A stretch of DNA of 64,000 nt, taken from NCBI GenBank assembly GCA_018401965.1, contig JAGYJU010000002.1:111110-175109 (forward strand), read 5' to 3'. The position numbers were made by a program, and so were the translations under genes. The notes below the pieces were generated by a model, which worked only from the letters and a program-made list of their open reading frames with translations, ran no database searches and was not told where the DNA came from. Origin of the DNA: Roseicyclus sp. (lineage in GTDB: Bacteria > Pseudomonadota > Alphaproteobacteria > Rhodobacterales > Rhodobacteraceae). Positions 17,799 to 26,999 of this stretch are shown here, in pieces; the stretch's first letter is position 1, and each line of letters opens with the position of its first letter.

Positions 17799-19713
17799 GT
17801 GGCGCGGCCTGTGCGCGGTGCTGATCACGGCGGCGACGCTGGTCTTGCCCACGCCCTCGCCAGTTCTTGCACAAGATCGTCCGCTTCTGGTCGAAGGCCG
17901 ACAGACCGTGTACCAAAGGGTGCTGACCCGGCCCGGTGCCGCCCGGCATGCAGAGCCCGGTGGCACGGCCATCGGCGCCTATCCGGCGTTTCAGCCGCTT
18001 TACGTCTATGCCCGGCAGGATGATTGGATCCGGGTCGGTCCCTCGATCTCGGGCCCGCCCGAAGCCTGGGTGCCTGCCGGCGATGTCGTGGCCTGGCGGC
18101 AAAACATCGTGGGTGCCTTCACCAACCCCGCAGGGCGGCAGCGCTCGATCCTGTTCGAGACCGAAGAGCGGCTGCGCTGGCTGCTCAACCACGAAGCCCT
18201 GCGCGAGATGCAGAACCAGATGCTGGCCGAGGCCGATACCGATCTTCTGTCCGCCGAACGCCAGGTGGTTGCCGTGGAACCGGCCGAGTATGTCGACATC
18301 GGCGAACGGCTCTACCTGATGCCCATCCTCAACTTCATGGAGGATTTCCACCCGACGACCTACGAACCCAACCTGCTGATGGAAGTTGCCGTCGTTCCCT
18401 TGCAAGACACCGCCGAGACCAACCGGCCCCCGGCCACGGGGTCTTTCGATACCGGCATCGTCTTCGTCTTCGACACCACGCAATCCATGGATCCCTTCAT
18501 CGCCTCGACCCAGGAAGCGGTCGAACAGATCGTGCGGCGCATTCAGGGCACCGAGATCGGCGACCGGACCAATTTCGGCGTGATCGCCTTTCGCGACAAT
18601 CCGATTGCCGCCCCGGGGTTGGAATACCGCACCCGGATGCTCTTGCCGCTTGAACGGCGCACCGACCAGACGCCGGTGATCGCCACGATCCGCGCCGCCA
18701 CGCAGGTCGCGCAAGCGAATTCTCCGGGGTTCAACGAAGACAGCCTGGCAGGTGTGGAAGACGCCATCGACCTGATCGACTGGTCGGCGGGGGGCACGGA
18801 CCCCTACGATGGCAGGTTCGTCATCCTGGTCACCGATGCCGGCCCAAAGCCGCCGGATGATCCCAATGCCAGGTCCCGCATCGGGGTGGACGAGCTGGCC
18901 GCCGAGGCCGATCGCGAGGGCATCACGCTGATGACCCTGCACCTGCAGACCCCGGCAGGCGGCGAGGCGCAGCATGAATATGCCCGCGAACAATACCAGC
19001 GCCTGACGCGGCGCGGGTCCAACAGTTTCTATTATCCCATCCCCGAGGGCAGCCCGCAGCTGTTGCAGCAAGAGGTGACGCGTCTGGTCACCGCGATTTC
19101 CGACGTGGTGCGCCGGGCCGAGGGGCAGGAAACCGAGCTGTCCGAGACCGAGACCGGCGCCGAGCTTCTGGAACTTGGGCTGGCCTTGCAACTGGCCTAC
19201 CTGGGCGAGCGGCAGGGCACCCAAGCCCCCCCGGTCTTTTCGGGCTGGGTGTCCGAAAAGGCCGTGGAAGACCCCCGGCGTCTTGCAGTCAGCCCGCGGC
19301 TATTGGTGACCCGGAATGAATTGGCCACCATGTATGACCTGCTGGGCGAGGTGCTCGATCTCTGGACACAGGGCGACACGGAAGAAGACAGCCAGCTTTT
19401 CTTTGCCCAGGTGCGCGACGTTGTCGGCCGCATGGCCCAGAACCCCGACCGCCTGCTCAACACCGAGGCCACCACGCTTGGCGGGGCTCTCGAGTTCCTC
19501 GAGGATCTGCCCTACGAAAGCCAGATCATCGCCATGACGCCGCAACGCTGGGGCGAAAGCGCGATGACGCGCTCCACCATCATCGGCGGCATCCGGCAGA
19601 AACGCACCTTGTACGGCAGATGGCTGCGCGACCCCACGGTCTGGACGCCGCTCTACGATGGCGCGCCCGATGGCGACCATGTCTTTGCGATGCCTTTCGA
19701 CACGCTGCCCTGA
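17782..19713 (+). CDS. Secreted von Willebrand factor A (VWA) domain protein with SH3-like N-domain
   Basis: 643 residues from the ATG with an AGAGGAG ribosome binding site. Residues 1-30 are a Sec signal peptide (ALITAATLVL core, cleavage near VLAQ). Residues 30-95 look like a bacterial SH3 domain (AIGAYPAFQPLYVYARQDDW). The VWA domain (about 222-440) has a MIDAS-like DTTQS beginning at Asp231, where the first Ser of DxSxS is Thr, and GVIAFRDN downstream. The C-terminal 200 residues are helical and unassigned. It should act in the periplasm, probably as a metal-dependent binding hub. The following gene begins 3 nt after the stop. Confidence 0.82.
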   Translation: MISVPRWRGLCAVLITAATLVLPTPSPVLAQDRPLLVEGRQTVYQRVLTRPGAARHAEPGGTAIGAYPAFQPLYVYARQDDWIRVGPSISGPPEAWVPAGDVVAWRQNIVGAFTNPAGRQRSILFETEERLRWLLNHEALREMQNQMLAEADTDLLSAERQVVAVEPAEYVDIGERLYLMPILNFMEDFHPTTYEPNLLMEVAVVPLQDTAETNRPPATGSFDTGIVFVFDTTQSMDPFIASTQEAVEQIVRRIQGTEIGDRTNFGVIAFRDNPIAAPGLEYRTRMLLPLERRTDQTPVIATIRAATQVAQANSPGFNEDSLAGVEDAIDLIDWSAGGTDPYDGRFVILVTDAGPKPPDDPNARSRIGVDELAAEADREGITLMTLHLQTPAGGEAQHEYAREQYQRLTRRGSNSFYYPIPEGSPQLLQQEVTRLVTAISDVVRRAEGQETELSETETGAELLELGLALQLAYLGERQGTQAPPVFSGWVSEKAVEDPRRLAVSPRLLVTRNELATMYDLLGEVLDLWTQGDTEEDSQLFFAQVRDVVGRMAQNPDRLLNTEATTLGGALEFLEDLPYESQIIAMTPQRWGESAMTRSTIIGGIRQKRTLYGRWLRDPTVWTPLYDGAPDGDHVFAMPFDTLP

Positions 19714-19716
19714 CCC

Positions 19717-20472
19717 ATGGCACGGGCGACGCGCAGCAGCATGGGGGGGCTTGATCTCGACGGGATGGAAATCCTGCTGTCGAGCGGCGACACCCGGTTT
19801 TGCCTCGCGGTGGATGGCCTGTCCCTGGCCCCCGGCGCGCTGGTGGCGCTGACCGGCGAAAGCGGTGCGGGCAAGACCCTTCTGCTCGAGGTGCTTGGCC
19901 TGATGCGCGCCCCCGGCCCCGGCGGACGCTACAGGCATAGCGGCCCGGACGGGCGCAGCACCGATCTTGCGGCGCTCTGGCGCGGCGGGGCCAATGGCGC
20001 CGCCCTGACCCAGGCGCGGGGGACGATCTTTGGCTTCGTGCCCCAGACCGGGGGGTTGTTGAACTTCCTGTCGGTGCGCGACAACATCGCCCTGCCCCAA
20101 CGCATGGCCGGGCGTCTCGACGGGCCTTGGGTGCAGGGGCTGCTCGACCGCATGGGATTGACCGACCAGGCTGATCTTCGCCCTGCCAAGCTGTCGGTCG
20201 GACAACGCCAACGGGTGGCCATCGCGCGCGCCTTGGCCCACCGCCCCGCCTTCGTCATCGCCGATGAACCGACCGCCGCGCTTGATCCCGAACGCTCCGA
20301 GGACGTGCTGAACCTGTTCCTGAACATGGCCGCCGAAACCGGATGCGGGGTGCTCTTGTCCAGCCACGAGGTGGACCGGATCGACCGTCTCGGTCTGCCC
20401 CGGTTCCACCTGGGCGTGACACGCCAGGGCGACACGACGGTCAGCCGTCTGCAACAGGGCGCCCCATCGTGA
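19717..20472 (+). CDS. ABC transporter ATP-binding protein, MacB/LolD type
   Basis: 251 residues. Walker A is GESGAGKT (47-54), the Q-loop is in FGFVPQTGG, the signature is LSVGQRQR, Walker B is FVIADEPTAALDP and the switch His is in LSSHEVDR. Domain order is that of LolD/MacB/FtsE ATPases, which drive mechanotransmission through FtsX-like permeases rather than classic import. The partner is the permease at 20570. A 42-residue insert between Walker A and the Q-loop is rich in Gly. The first Met in the frame is used; an alternative lies 24 nt downstream. Confidence 0.88.
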   Translation: MARATRSSMGGLDLDGMEILLSSGDTRFCLAVDGLSLAPGALVALTGESGAGKTLLLEVLGLMRAPGPGGRYRHSGPDGRSTDLAALWRGGANGAALTQARGTIFGFVPQTGGLLNFLSVRDNIALPQRMAGRLDGPWVQGLLDRMGLTDQADLRPAKLSVGQRQRVAIARALAHRPAFVIADEPTAALDPERSEDVLNLFLNMAAETGCGVLLSSHEVDRIDRLGLPRFHLGVTRQGDTTVSRLQQGAPS

Positions 20473-20569
20473 CCCGGCCCGTGCCCATGCCCGGGGCCAT
20501 CCCTGGCCCGGCCCGCGCGGCCCGCACCGGCTTTTCCCGATCCGATCACAACCGCCGGGGGACCGCCCC

Positions 20570-21790
20570 ATGACCCTGCGCGACCTGGCCCTCGCCCTGC
20601 ATCTTGCCTGGCGCGACCTGTGGCATGACCGGTTTTTCCTCGTGTGCAACGCGGCGGTGCTGGTGGGCGTGGTCGTGCCCCTCATGGTGCTTTACGGTGT
20701 CAAGAACGGCGTCAGCCAAGCCCTGCTGGACGACTTGCTGTCGAACCCGAGCGTTCTGCAGATCGATACGCTCGGCAACAAGTCCTTCACCCAGGATCAG
20801 CTGGACGAGATCCTCGCCTGGCCCGAGGTCGCCTTTGCGGCACCGCGCGCGCGCAGCGCCTTTGACAGTGTCAATCTGCGCCGCGACGGCGGCCGGCATA
20901 TCGTGGCGGCGACCCTTCTGCCCTCGGGCGCGGGCGATCCGAACCTGCCACCGGGGCTGGACCTGCCGCCGGGCAGCATCGCCCTGACCGAAGTCGCGGC
21001 AGGGCGGCTGGAGGCCGGGATCGGCGATACCGTGGACATCGTGGGCCAAATCGAGGCCGGGCAACGCGACGGCAATCTCCGCGTCCAGGCGCAGGTGGTG
21101 CATATCGTGCCCTCCAGCCGGATCGACGGGGCCTCGGTGCTGGGGCCCTTTGCCTTGGTCGATGGGTTCGAAGCGCTCTACGAAGGCTACGCTGTGCCGC
21201 AATTCGGCCTGGACCAGGGCTTGCCCGCAGACACGCGGGTGCCCGCCTTCGAAGGTGTTCGGGTCTTTGCCCGCGACCTGTCGGACGTGGTGGCGCTGGA
21301 AACCCGGCTGGGCGCAACGCTCGATGTGGGAACGCGCGGCAGTTCGGCGGATATCGCGGCGCTCTTTGGCCTGTCGCGCAACCTGACCCTTGTCTTCGGC
21401 ATCACCGCCGCGCTGGCGGCGCTCGGGCTGGGGGCGGCGCTGGTGACGGGGTCTTATGCGGATGTGGTGCGCAAGCGGCTGGGCTTGGCCAGCCTGTCCA
21501 TGCTGGGCTTGCCGGGGGCTGCGCTGGCCCTGATCCCCGTGCTGCAGGCGCTGTTCACCGCCATGCTCGGCCTTGCGGTGGCCTTTCCCGCCTTCTGGAT
21601 CGGCGCGGCGATCATCGACTCGCTCTTCGGCCAGGCGCTGCCCGGCGACAACCCGGTCGCCTTCCTGCGCCCGTTGGAGGCGCTGGCCCTGTTTATCGGC
21701 GTTCTCGCGCTCAGCATGGCCGCGGCCGGCGCGGCGGCGCGCTCCGCAATCCGGATCGATCCGGCCAGCGTTCTGCGCGAGGGCCAGTGA
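20570..21790 (+). CDS. FtsX/MacB-like ABC permease
   Basis: 406 residues. One transmembrane helix near 22-44, a large extracytoplasmic domain (about 45-270, LLDDLLSNPSVLQID onward) and three helices after residue 275, ending with the cytoplasmic tail RIDPASVLREGQ typical of MacB-type permeases. It pairs with the ATPase at 19717. No MacA-like adaptor or outer membrane channel is encoded nearby, so export through a tripartite pump is not supported; transmission of force to periplasmic partners is an alternative. The 97 bp before the gene contain no other feature I recognise. Confidence 0.85.
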   Translation: MTLRDLALALHLAWRDLWHDRFFLVCNAAVLVGVVVPLMVLYGVKNGVSQALLDDLLSNPSVLQIDTLGNKSFTQDQLDEILAWPEVAFAAPRARSAFDSVNLRRDGGRHIVAATLLPSGAGDPNLPPGLDLPPGSIALTEVAAGRLEAGIGDTVDIVGQIEAGQRDGNLRVQAQVVHIVPSSRIDGASVLGPFALVDGFEALYEGYAVPQFGLDQGLPADTRVPAFEGVRVFARDLSDVVALETRLGATLDVGTRGSSADIAALFGLSRNLTLVFGITAALAALGLGAALVTGSYADVVRKRLGLASLSMLGLPGAALALIPVLQALFTAMLGLAVAFPAFWIGAAIIDSLFGQALPGDNPVAFLRPLEALALFIGVLALSMAAAGAAARSAIRIDPASVLREGQ

Positions 21791-21846
21791 TCGTCTGCCC
21801 CCATGACCCGCGACGCCCCCCGCACCGCCCAGGAAAGACCTTGCCC

Positions 21847-23499
21847 ATGATCCGCCTTTCGCTCCGGCTCTGTTTGCTTACGGCCCTAACCGCACCCGGT
21901 ATCGCGTCCGCCCAGGCCGATGCCGCGGCCCCCGCGCCCTGGCCGATCGCCCTGGTCGATCCCGCCGCCGAGGCCGAGACCGGGCTGCCCGCCGACCTGA
22001 TGCTGCCCATGCCCTGCGGCGCCGCCATGGCCTTCCAGCGGATCGAGGTGCCGGTGGATGCCGACAACCCCCTCGCCGATCGCCGCATCCAGTTGGGCCT
22101 GGGCGAGGATGACGCCGGCTATTCCGATTACCTGCGGCCCGCCTTCCTGCGCGGCCCCTTCCAATCGGAGGCAGGCGGCGAGACAACGCATTACTACATC
22201 GCCCGATACGAGCTGACACAAGGCCAGGCCCGGGCCCTGGCAGGCGATTGCGCCCCGCCCCGTCTGCCCGCAGACCGGCTGGCCCAGGGCGGCCTGTCCT
22301 GGTTCGACGCGGTCCAGATCGCCCAGGACTACACGGCCTGGCTCTATGCCAATGCACCCGAGATGCTGCCGATGCGCGACGGGGCACCGGGGTTCCTGCG
22401 CCTGCCGACCGAAGCCGAATGGGAATATGCCGCGCGCGGCGGCAGTGTCGTGGACCCCACCACCTTCCCCTCGCGTCATTTCTTCACCGAAGGCACGCTG
22501 GAGGACCATGGCCTGGTGTTTTCACCGGGATCGGGCAATGGGCGCATCTTTCCGGTGGGCCTGCGCGCGCCCAACCCGCTGGGCCTCTACGATGTCTACG
22601 GCAATGTCGAGGAATTGATGCTGGAACCCTTCCGCCTCAATGTCCTTGGGCGTTTCCATGGCCAGGCCGGGGGCATCGTGACCCGGGGCGGGTCGAGTTT
22701 TTCCGCCCCCGCACAGGTCTATTCCGCCGCCCGCACCGAATACGGACCCTTCGACGCCAGCACCGGAACGGCGCGCCGGGGCGAGGCCTTTGGCCTGCGG
22801 CTGGTGGTGTCGGCCCATGTGACCAGTTCCGACGCCCGCGTCAGCGCCATAAGAACCACCTGGCTTGACGCGGCCGGGGCGGCGGCGGGCACCGCGCCGG
22901 ATACGGGCTCCGGGTCGCCCGATCCCGAGGCCCGGCTTGCCGCGCTGATCGAGGCCGAACTCGACCCGGGCCGCCAACAGGCCCTCTCGGCCCTGCAACT
23001 GGACCTCCGGCAGGCCCGCACCGCGACCAATACCGCGCTCGAGCGATCGGCCTATGCCTCGTTGCTCGCGGGGGCGGCCTTTGTCGAGGCCATCAACACC
23101 ACCGCGATCGACATCGATTTCCAACGCCGGGGCATCCTGACGCTTCTCGATACCCAGCCCGGAGGCCAGGCCAATGCCATGTTCCAACGCCAGATCGACA
23201 CCTTGCAGGGGCGTCTGAACGACGCGCGGCGGCTGCAATGCACCTATCTGGTGTCCTACCGCTCCACGCTCGAGGCGCTGACCAATGAAATCGACCGCGA
23301 CACCCGCCAGCGCGCATTCGCGGTGCTGCGCGAAGAACTGGTCTTGTCCAACCGCAGCGGACAATTGGCGGTGCTGGAACAGTTCTGGCTCGATGTCGCG
23401 ACCTTCGAGCTGCAACCGGGCACGGATACCCTGGGGCTTCTCGATCTGGCCATGACCCTCCCCATCTCACCCGCGACCCGCAACGCCACGCGCTGTTGA
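21847..23499 (+). CDS. Secreted formylglycine-generating-enzyme-fold protein, probably non-catalytic
   Basis: 550 residues from MIRLSLRL; the signal peptide (1-22) supports this start over an in-frame start 60 nt upstream. Residues about 60-330 show the FGE/sulfatase-modifying fold: YYIARYELTQGQARALAGDC, LRLPTEAEWEYAARGG, LGLYDVYGNVEELM, VTRGGSSFSA and FGLRLV. The paired active-site cysteines that follow RGGS in true formylglycine-generating enzymes are missing (SSFSAPAQVYSAARTEY), so this is more likely a binding module. The C-terminal 190 residues are predicted helical. Last gene of the Srf block, probably periplasmic. Confidence 0.82.
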   Translation: MIRLSLRLCLLTALTAPGIASAQADAAAPAPWPIALVDPAAEAETGLPADLMLPMPCGAAMAFQRIEVPVDADNPLADRRIQLGLGEDDAGYSDYLRPAFLRGPFQSEAGGETTHYYIARYELTQGQARALAGDCAPPRLPADRLAQGGLSWFDAVQIAQDYTAWLYANAPEMLPMRDGAPGFLRLPTEAEWEYAARGGSVVDPTTFPSRHFFTEGTLEDHGLVFSPGSGNGRIFPVGLRAPNPLGLYDVYGNVEELMLEPFRLNVLGRFHGQAGGIVTRGGSSFSAPAQVYSAARTEYGPFDASTGTARRGEAFGLRLVVSAHVTSSDARVSAIRTTWLDAAGAAAGTAPDTGSGSPDPEARLAALIEAELDPGRQQALSALQLDLRQARTATNTALERSAYASLLAGAAFVEAINTTAIDIDFQRRGILTLLDTQPGGQANAMFQRQIDTLQGRLNDARRLQCTYLVSYRSTLEALTNEIDRDTRQRAFAVLREELVLSNRSGQLAVLEQFWLDVATFELQPGTDTLGLLDLAMTLPISPATRNATRC

Positions 23500-23536
23500 T
23501 CCTGGGCCTGATGCCGCGGGCGTGCCGCCATCCGCC

Positions 23537-24570
23537 TCAGGCGCGGCGCACCCGTCCGATCATAACCGGCACAAGCACCGTCAGGATCAAAGGCGAAACA
23601 CGTGATGCGCCGCCACCAGTGCCGGTTCCAACCCGGTTTCGACCGCCAGCGCCGCCATCACCTCGACGCCCCCCGGTGCAAAGGCCAACAACAGCGCCGC
23701 CGCCGGCAAGCCGATCAGCCGTGACGCGATCAGCGCGCCCACCGCCGCCACCGCGCAAGCGATCAACGTGGTCACGACCCCAGCCCAAAGCGCACCCAAA
23801 AGGCCCCGCCGGTCAAAGCCACGAAACCGGGTGCCGATCAGCGTGCCCATCGCGACAAAGGCCAGCGTCGTCAACCAGCCCGGCATCGCCCCCGGCGTCA
23901 GGTCCGCCCCATGGCCCACCGCCGCCACCGCCATCCCGCCCAACAGGATCGGCGCGGGGATCGACAGGCGTTGAAACACCAGGCCCAGGGCCAGCGCCAG
24001 CGGAAAGGTCAGCGCAAGCGACCAGGCAGACAGCGTGCCGCGATCGACCAGGTAGGCGCTGCCCTCCACCCCCCAGAACGCGATCAGCACCGGCACCAGA
24101 AGCGTCAGCAACAAGACCCGCACCGTCTGCACCAAGGCCACACGCGGCACATCCGCATCAAGATCCGTGGACAGGCCCAGCACGTAGCTCAGATGTCCCG
24201 GCATCGCCGCAAGCAAGGCGGTGATCGGGTCATAGCCAAAGCCGCGTTCCAGCGCGCGCCGCGCCACCACGACCACCGCCACCAGCGTCACGGTCAGGAC
24301 CGCGAGCGATATCGGCCAGGCCAATGCGGTGGCGATCACCTCGGGGGTGACGGTGCTTCCGATGGTGACCCCGATGACCAGAAAGACCGCGTCGCGCAGC
24401 ATGCCGGGCATGGCGGTGCGCATCCCCAGGATCGTGGCCACCGACACGACCGCCGCGGGCCCGGTCAGAACCGCGGCCGGGAAATTGATCCACCAGAACA
24501 CAAGGGCCCCCAGCGCGCCAAGCGCAAGCGTCGGCACGGTTTCCTGCAACAGGCTCTGGGTCGGGGTCAT
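23537..24570 (-). CDS. AbrB-family integral membrane protein, frameshifted near the C-terminus
   Basis: Hydrophobic protein of about ten membrane helices arranged as an internal duplication (FLVIGVTIGSTVTPEVIA in the first half, FVAMGTLIGTRFRGFD in the second), the pattern of the AbrB/YhbX-like family (PF05145), whose transport role is poorly defined. As read, the frame stops at 23587 after AAHHVFRL. Adding one base in the A3 run (plus strand 23589-23591) extends it as LILTVLVPVMIGRVRRA to 23537 and gives 344 residues, a normal family length. The indel is probably a sequencing error. Confidence 0.8.
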
Positions 24571-24655
24571 CGGGATCTTGCGCCTTGGCTCTCGGCCAAG
24601 GCAGAGCCCGAAAGACGGGCGCCGTCAAGCGGCCCGATGATCAGGCCACCCCAGC

Positions 24656-24676
24656 TTCACCTTTCCACAAATACGC
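24656..24676 (-). repeat. Intergenic repeat, copy 1 (TTCACCTTTCC-ACAAATACGC)
   Basis: A 21-nt element that on the minus strand reads GCGTATTTGT then GGAAAGGTGAA. It lies between abrB and pgi. Near-identical copies are at 32963-32983 and 41517-41537, differing only at two central positions. All lie outside genes. Confidence 0.7.
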
Positions 24677-24716
24677 AAGCGACGTCACGCACCCGCGCGG
24701 GCGGGCGGGCGGGGGC

Positions 24717-26321
24717 TCACATCGCCCGGGCAAAGGCGACAAGCGCCAGCGTGGAGCCATCCTTGCCCGTGCCGGGCGCAGCCCCGCTCAGCACGGGTTC
24801 CAGCGATTTCGCAAGCTCCTTGCCCAGTTCGACCCCCCATTGGTCGAAACTGTTGATGCCAAGGATCACGCCCTCGACAAAGACCCGGTGTTCATAGAGC
24901 GCGATGATCTGGCCCAGCACGAAGGGCGTGAGGCGCGGATAGATCAAGGTGGTCGACGGGCGATTGCCCGGAAACACCCGGTGACGGGCCTGGCGCTCCA
25001 GCTCGGCGCCCGCAAGGCCCTGGGCGGAAAGGATCGCGCGCGCCGCCTCCAGCGACCGGCCCCGCATCAAGGCCTCGGATTGGGCAAAGCAATTGGCCAG
25101 AAGCAAGCGGTGATGATGCGCCAGATCGGGTTCATGGCCTTGGGCGGCGACGATGAATTCGCAGGGCACGACGCGGGTGCCCTGGTGGATCAGCTGATAA
25201 AAGGCATGTTGCCCGTTGGTGCCCGGCTCGCCCCAGACCACCGGCCCGCTCTCGATCGCCAGGTCGCTGCCATCCATCGCCACGCGCTTGCCGTTGCTTT
25301 CCATCTCCAGCTGTTGCAGGTAGGCCGGCAGCCGCGCGAGGCGCTGGTCATAGGGCAGAACCGCGCGGGTCGCATGGCCCTGCACCTGCGCGTGCCACAT
25401 CCCCACCAGCGCCAGCAGAACCGGCAGGTTCCGGTCCAGGTCCGCGTGGCGGAAATGATCGTCCATCGCGCACGCACCGGCGAGGAATTCGTCAAACCGT
25501 GCCGGTCCCACGGCCAGCATGACACCAAGGCCGATCGGCCCCCAAAGCGAATAGCGCCCGCCCACCCAATCCTCGAACCCAAAGACGCGCCCGGGCGCGA
25601 TGCCATAGGCGGTTGTCCGGTCCACCGCGCTCGACAGGGCGGCGAATTGCGCCGCCGGGTCCGCCACCGCGCCCGCCAACCAGGCCCGCGCGGTATCGGC
25701 ATTGGTCATGGTCTCGATTGTGGTGAAGGTCTTGGAGGCGACGATGACCAAGGTGCGGCGCGGATCAAGCCCTTGCAACACGTCATGAATATGCGCGCCA
25801 TCCACGTTCGAGACATAATGGACCCGTGGCCCGTCCTGCCAGGGTGCCAGCGCCAGCGTGGCCATCGCCGGGCCAAGATCGGACCCGCCGATGCCGATAT
25901 TGACCACATCGGTATAGGCGCCCCCTGCCCCGGCGATCTCGCCCTTGCGGACCGCATCGGCAAATGCCGCCATCCGCGCCCGCGTGGCGCGGACCCCCGG
26001 CAAGACGTCTTGCCCATCGACCAGGATCGGCCCCGCCGCGGCACGCAAGGCGGTGTGCAGCACCGCGCGGCCCTCGGTTTCGTTGATCTTTTCGCCGGCA
26101 AACATCGCATCGCGCCGCGGCTCGACCCCGGCACCGCGCGCCAGATCGATCAGCAACGCAAGGGCGGCATCATCGATCTGGGTCTTGGAAAAATCGAACA
26201 GCATATCGCCAAGGCGCAGCGAAAACCGCGCCGCGCGGGTGGGATCGTCAAACAGCGACAGGATGGATCGTCCCTCAACCGCCGCTGCATGTGCCCGCAA
26301 ATCGGCCCAGATCTTTTGCAT
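24717..26321 (-). CDS. pgi: Glucose-6-phosphate isomerase
   Basis: 534 residues from MQKIWADL, with an AAGGA ribosome binding site. Interconverts glucose-6-phosphate and fructose-6-phosphate. Family signatures seen include [28 protein letters not shown] and the C-terminal [16 protein letters not shown]. Third gene of zwf-pgl-pgi, with 5 nt to pgl, so it should be co-transcribed and share the LacI-type operator before zwf. The C-terminal residues are AFARAM. Confidence 0.95.
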   Translation of the reverse strand: MQKIWADLRAHAAAVEGRSILSLFDDPTRAARFSLRLGDMLFDFSKTQIDDAALALLIDLARGAGVEPRRDAMFAGEKINETEGRAVLHTALRAAAGPILVDGQDVLPGVRATRARMAAFADAVRKGEIAGAGGAYTDVVNIGIGGSDLGPAMATLALAPWQDGPRVHYVSNVDGAHIHDVLQGLDPRRTLVIVASKTFTTIETMTNADTARAWLAGAVADPAAQFAALSSAVDRTTAYGIAPGRVFGFEDWVGGRYSLWGPIGLGVMLAVGPARFDEFLAGACAMDDHFRHADLDRNLPVLLALVGMWHAQVQGHATRAVLPYDQRLARLPAYLQQLEMESNGKRVAMDGSDLAIESGPVVWGEPGTNGQHAFYQLIHQGTRVVPCEFIVAAQGHEPDLAHHHRLLLANCFAQSEALMRGRSLEAARAILSAQGLAGAELERQARHRVFPGNRPSTTLIYPRLTPFVLGQIIALYEHRVFVEGVILGINSFDQWGVELGKELAKSLEPVLSGAAPGTGKDGSTLALVAFARAM

Positions 26322-26326
26322 CGTCC

Positions 26327-26998
26327 TTACTCCGCCCAATGCACGGTTGCCTGACCCAGAACGCAGCGCACCGGCGCCTCGAGCGCCGGAAGATGTGCCG
26401 CCCGCTCCAGCGCCGCGCGCTTGTCGGCCCCGGTGATCAGGATATGGATCGACATCGCCGCCGCCAGCACCGGCGCGGTCAGGGTGACACGCGGCTCGCC
26501 CGCGCCCTCGGCACGCAGCGCCATCAGCGGCGGCGCGTCATCGGCCAAGGCCTCGGCCAGGTGATCGGCGCCGGGAAATAGGCTTGCCGTGTGCATATCC
26601 GCCCCCATGCCCAGCAACAGCACCGAGAGCGGCAAATGCGGCGTCACCCCGGCGATCAGATCCGCCAGCCGGTCCTCGGGCGCGGGTGCATCGGCATAAA
26701 GCGGGATCAGCCGGGCCGCCGCCGCCCGTGACACCAGCAAGCGCCGCCGGATCAGCGCGGTATTGGATCGGGGGCTGTCTTCGCCCACCCAGCGCTCATC
26801 GTTGAGAATGATCGAAACCCGGTCCCAATCCAGCGCCTGTTCCGACAGGACATCGAACACCGGCCCCGGGGTCGTGCCGCCCGGCACCGAGAAACTGACC
26901 TGCTCGTTGCGGCGCAACGCCTCGGCCAGGTCGCCGGTCAGGCGGTCGGCCAGGCCCAGCATCAACAGATCGCGGTCGGGGTATTCGATCAGCTCCAT
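26327..26998 (-). CDS. pgl: 6-phosphogluconolactonase
   Basis: 223 residues of the NagB/DevB fold. Hydrolyses 6-phosphogluconolactone to 6-phosphogluconate in the Entner-Doudoroff and pentose phosphate routes. Motifs: [14 protein letters not shown] near the N-terminus, ILNDERWV with the conserved DER, and [15 protein letters not shown]. It starts 1 nt after the zwf stop, and pgi follows after 5 nt, a tight three-gene operon. Confidence 0.94.
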   Translation of the reverse strand: MELIEYPDRDLLMLGLADRLTGDLAEALRRNEQVSFSVPGGTTPGPVFDVLSEQALDWDRVSIILNDERWVGEDSPRSNTALIRRRLLVSRAAAARLIPLYADAPAPEDRLADLIAGVTPHLPLSVLLLGMGADMHTASLFPGADHLAEALADDAPPLMALRAEGAGEPRVTLTAPVLAAAMSIHILITGADKRAALERAAHLPALEAPVRCVLGQATVHWAE

Positions 26999-26999
26999 C

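Noticed and set aside
5143..23536. Srf cluster as a tRNA-Gly-integrated genomic island
   Set aside because: The tRNA lies just upstream, but I found no integrase and no repeat of the tRNA 3' end at the far side of the cluster, and base composition matches the surroundings.
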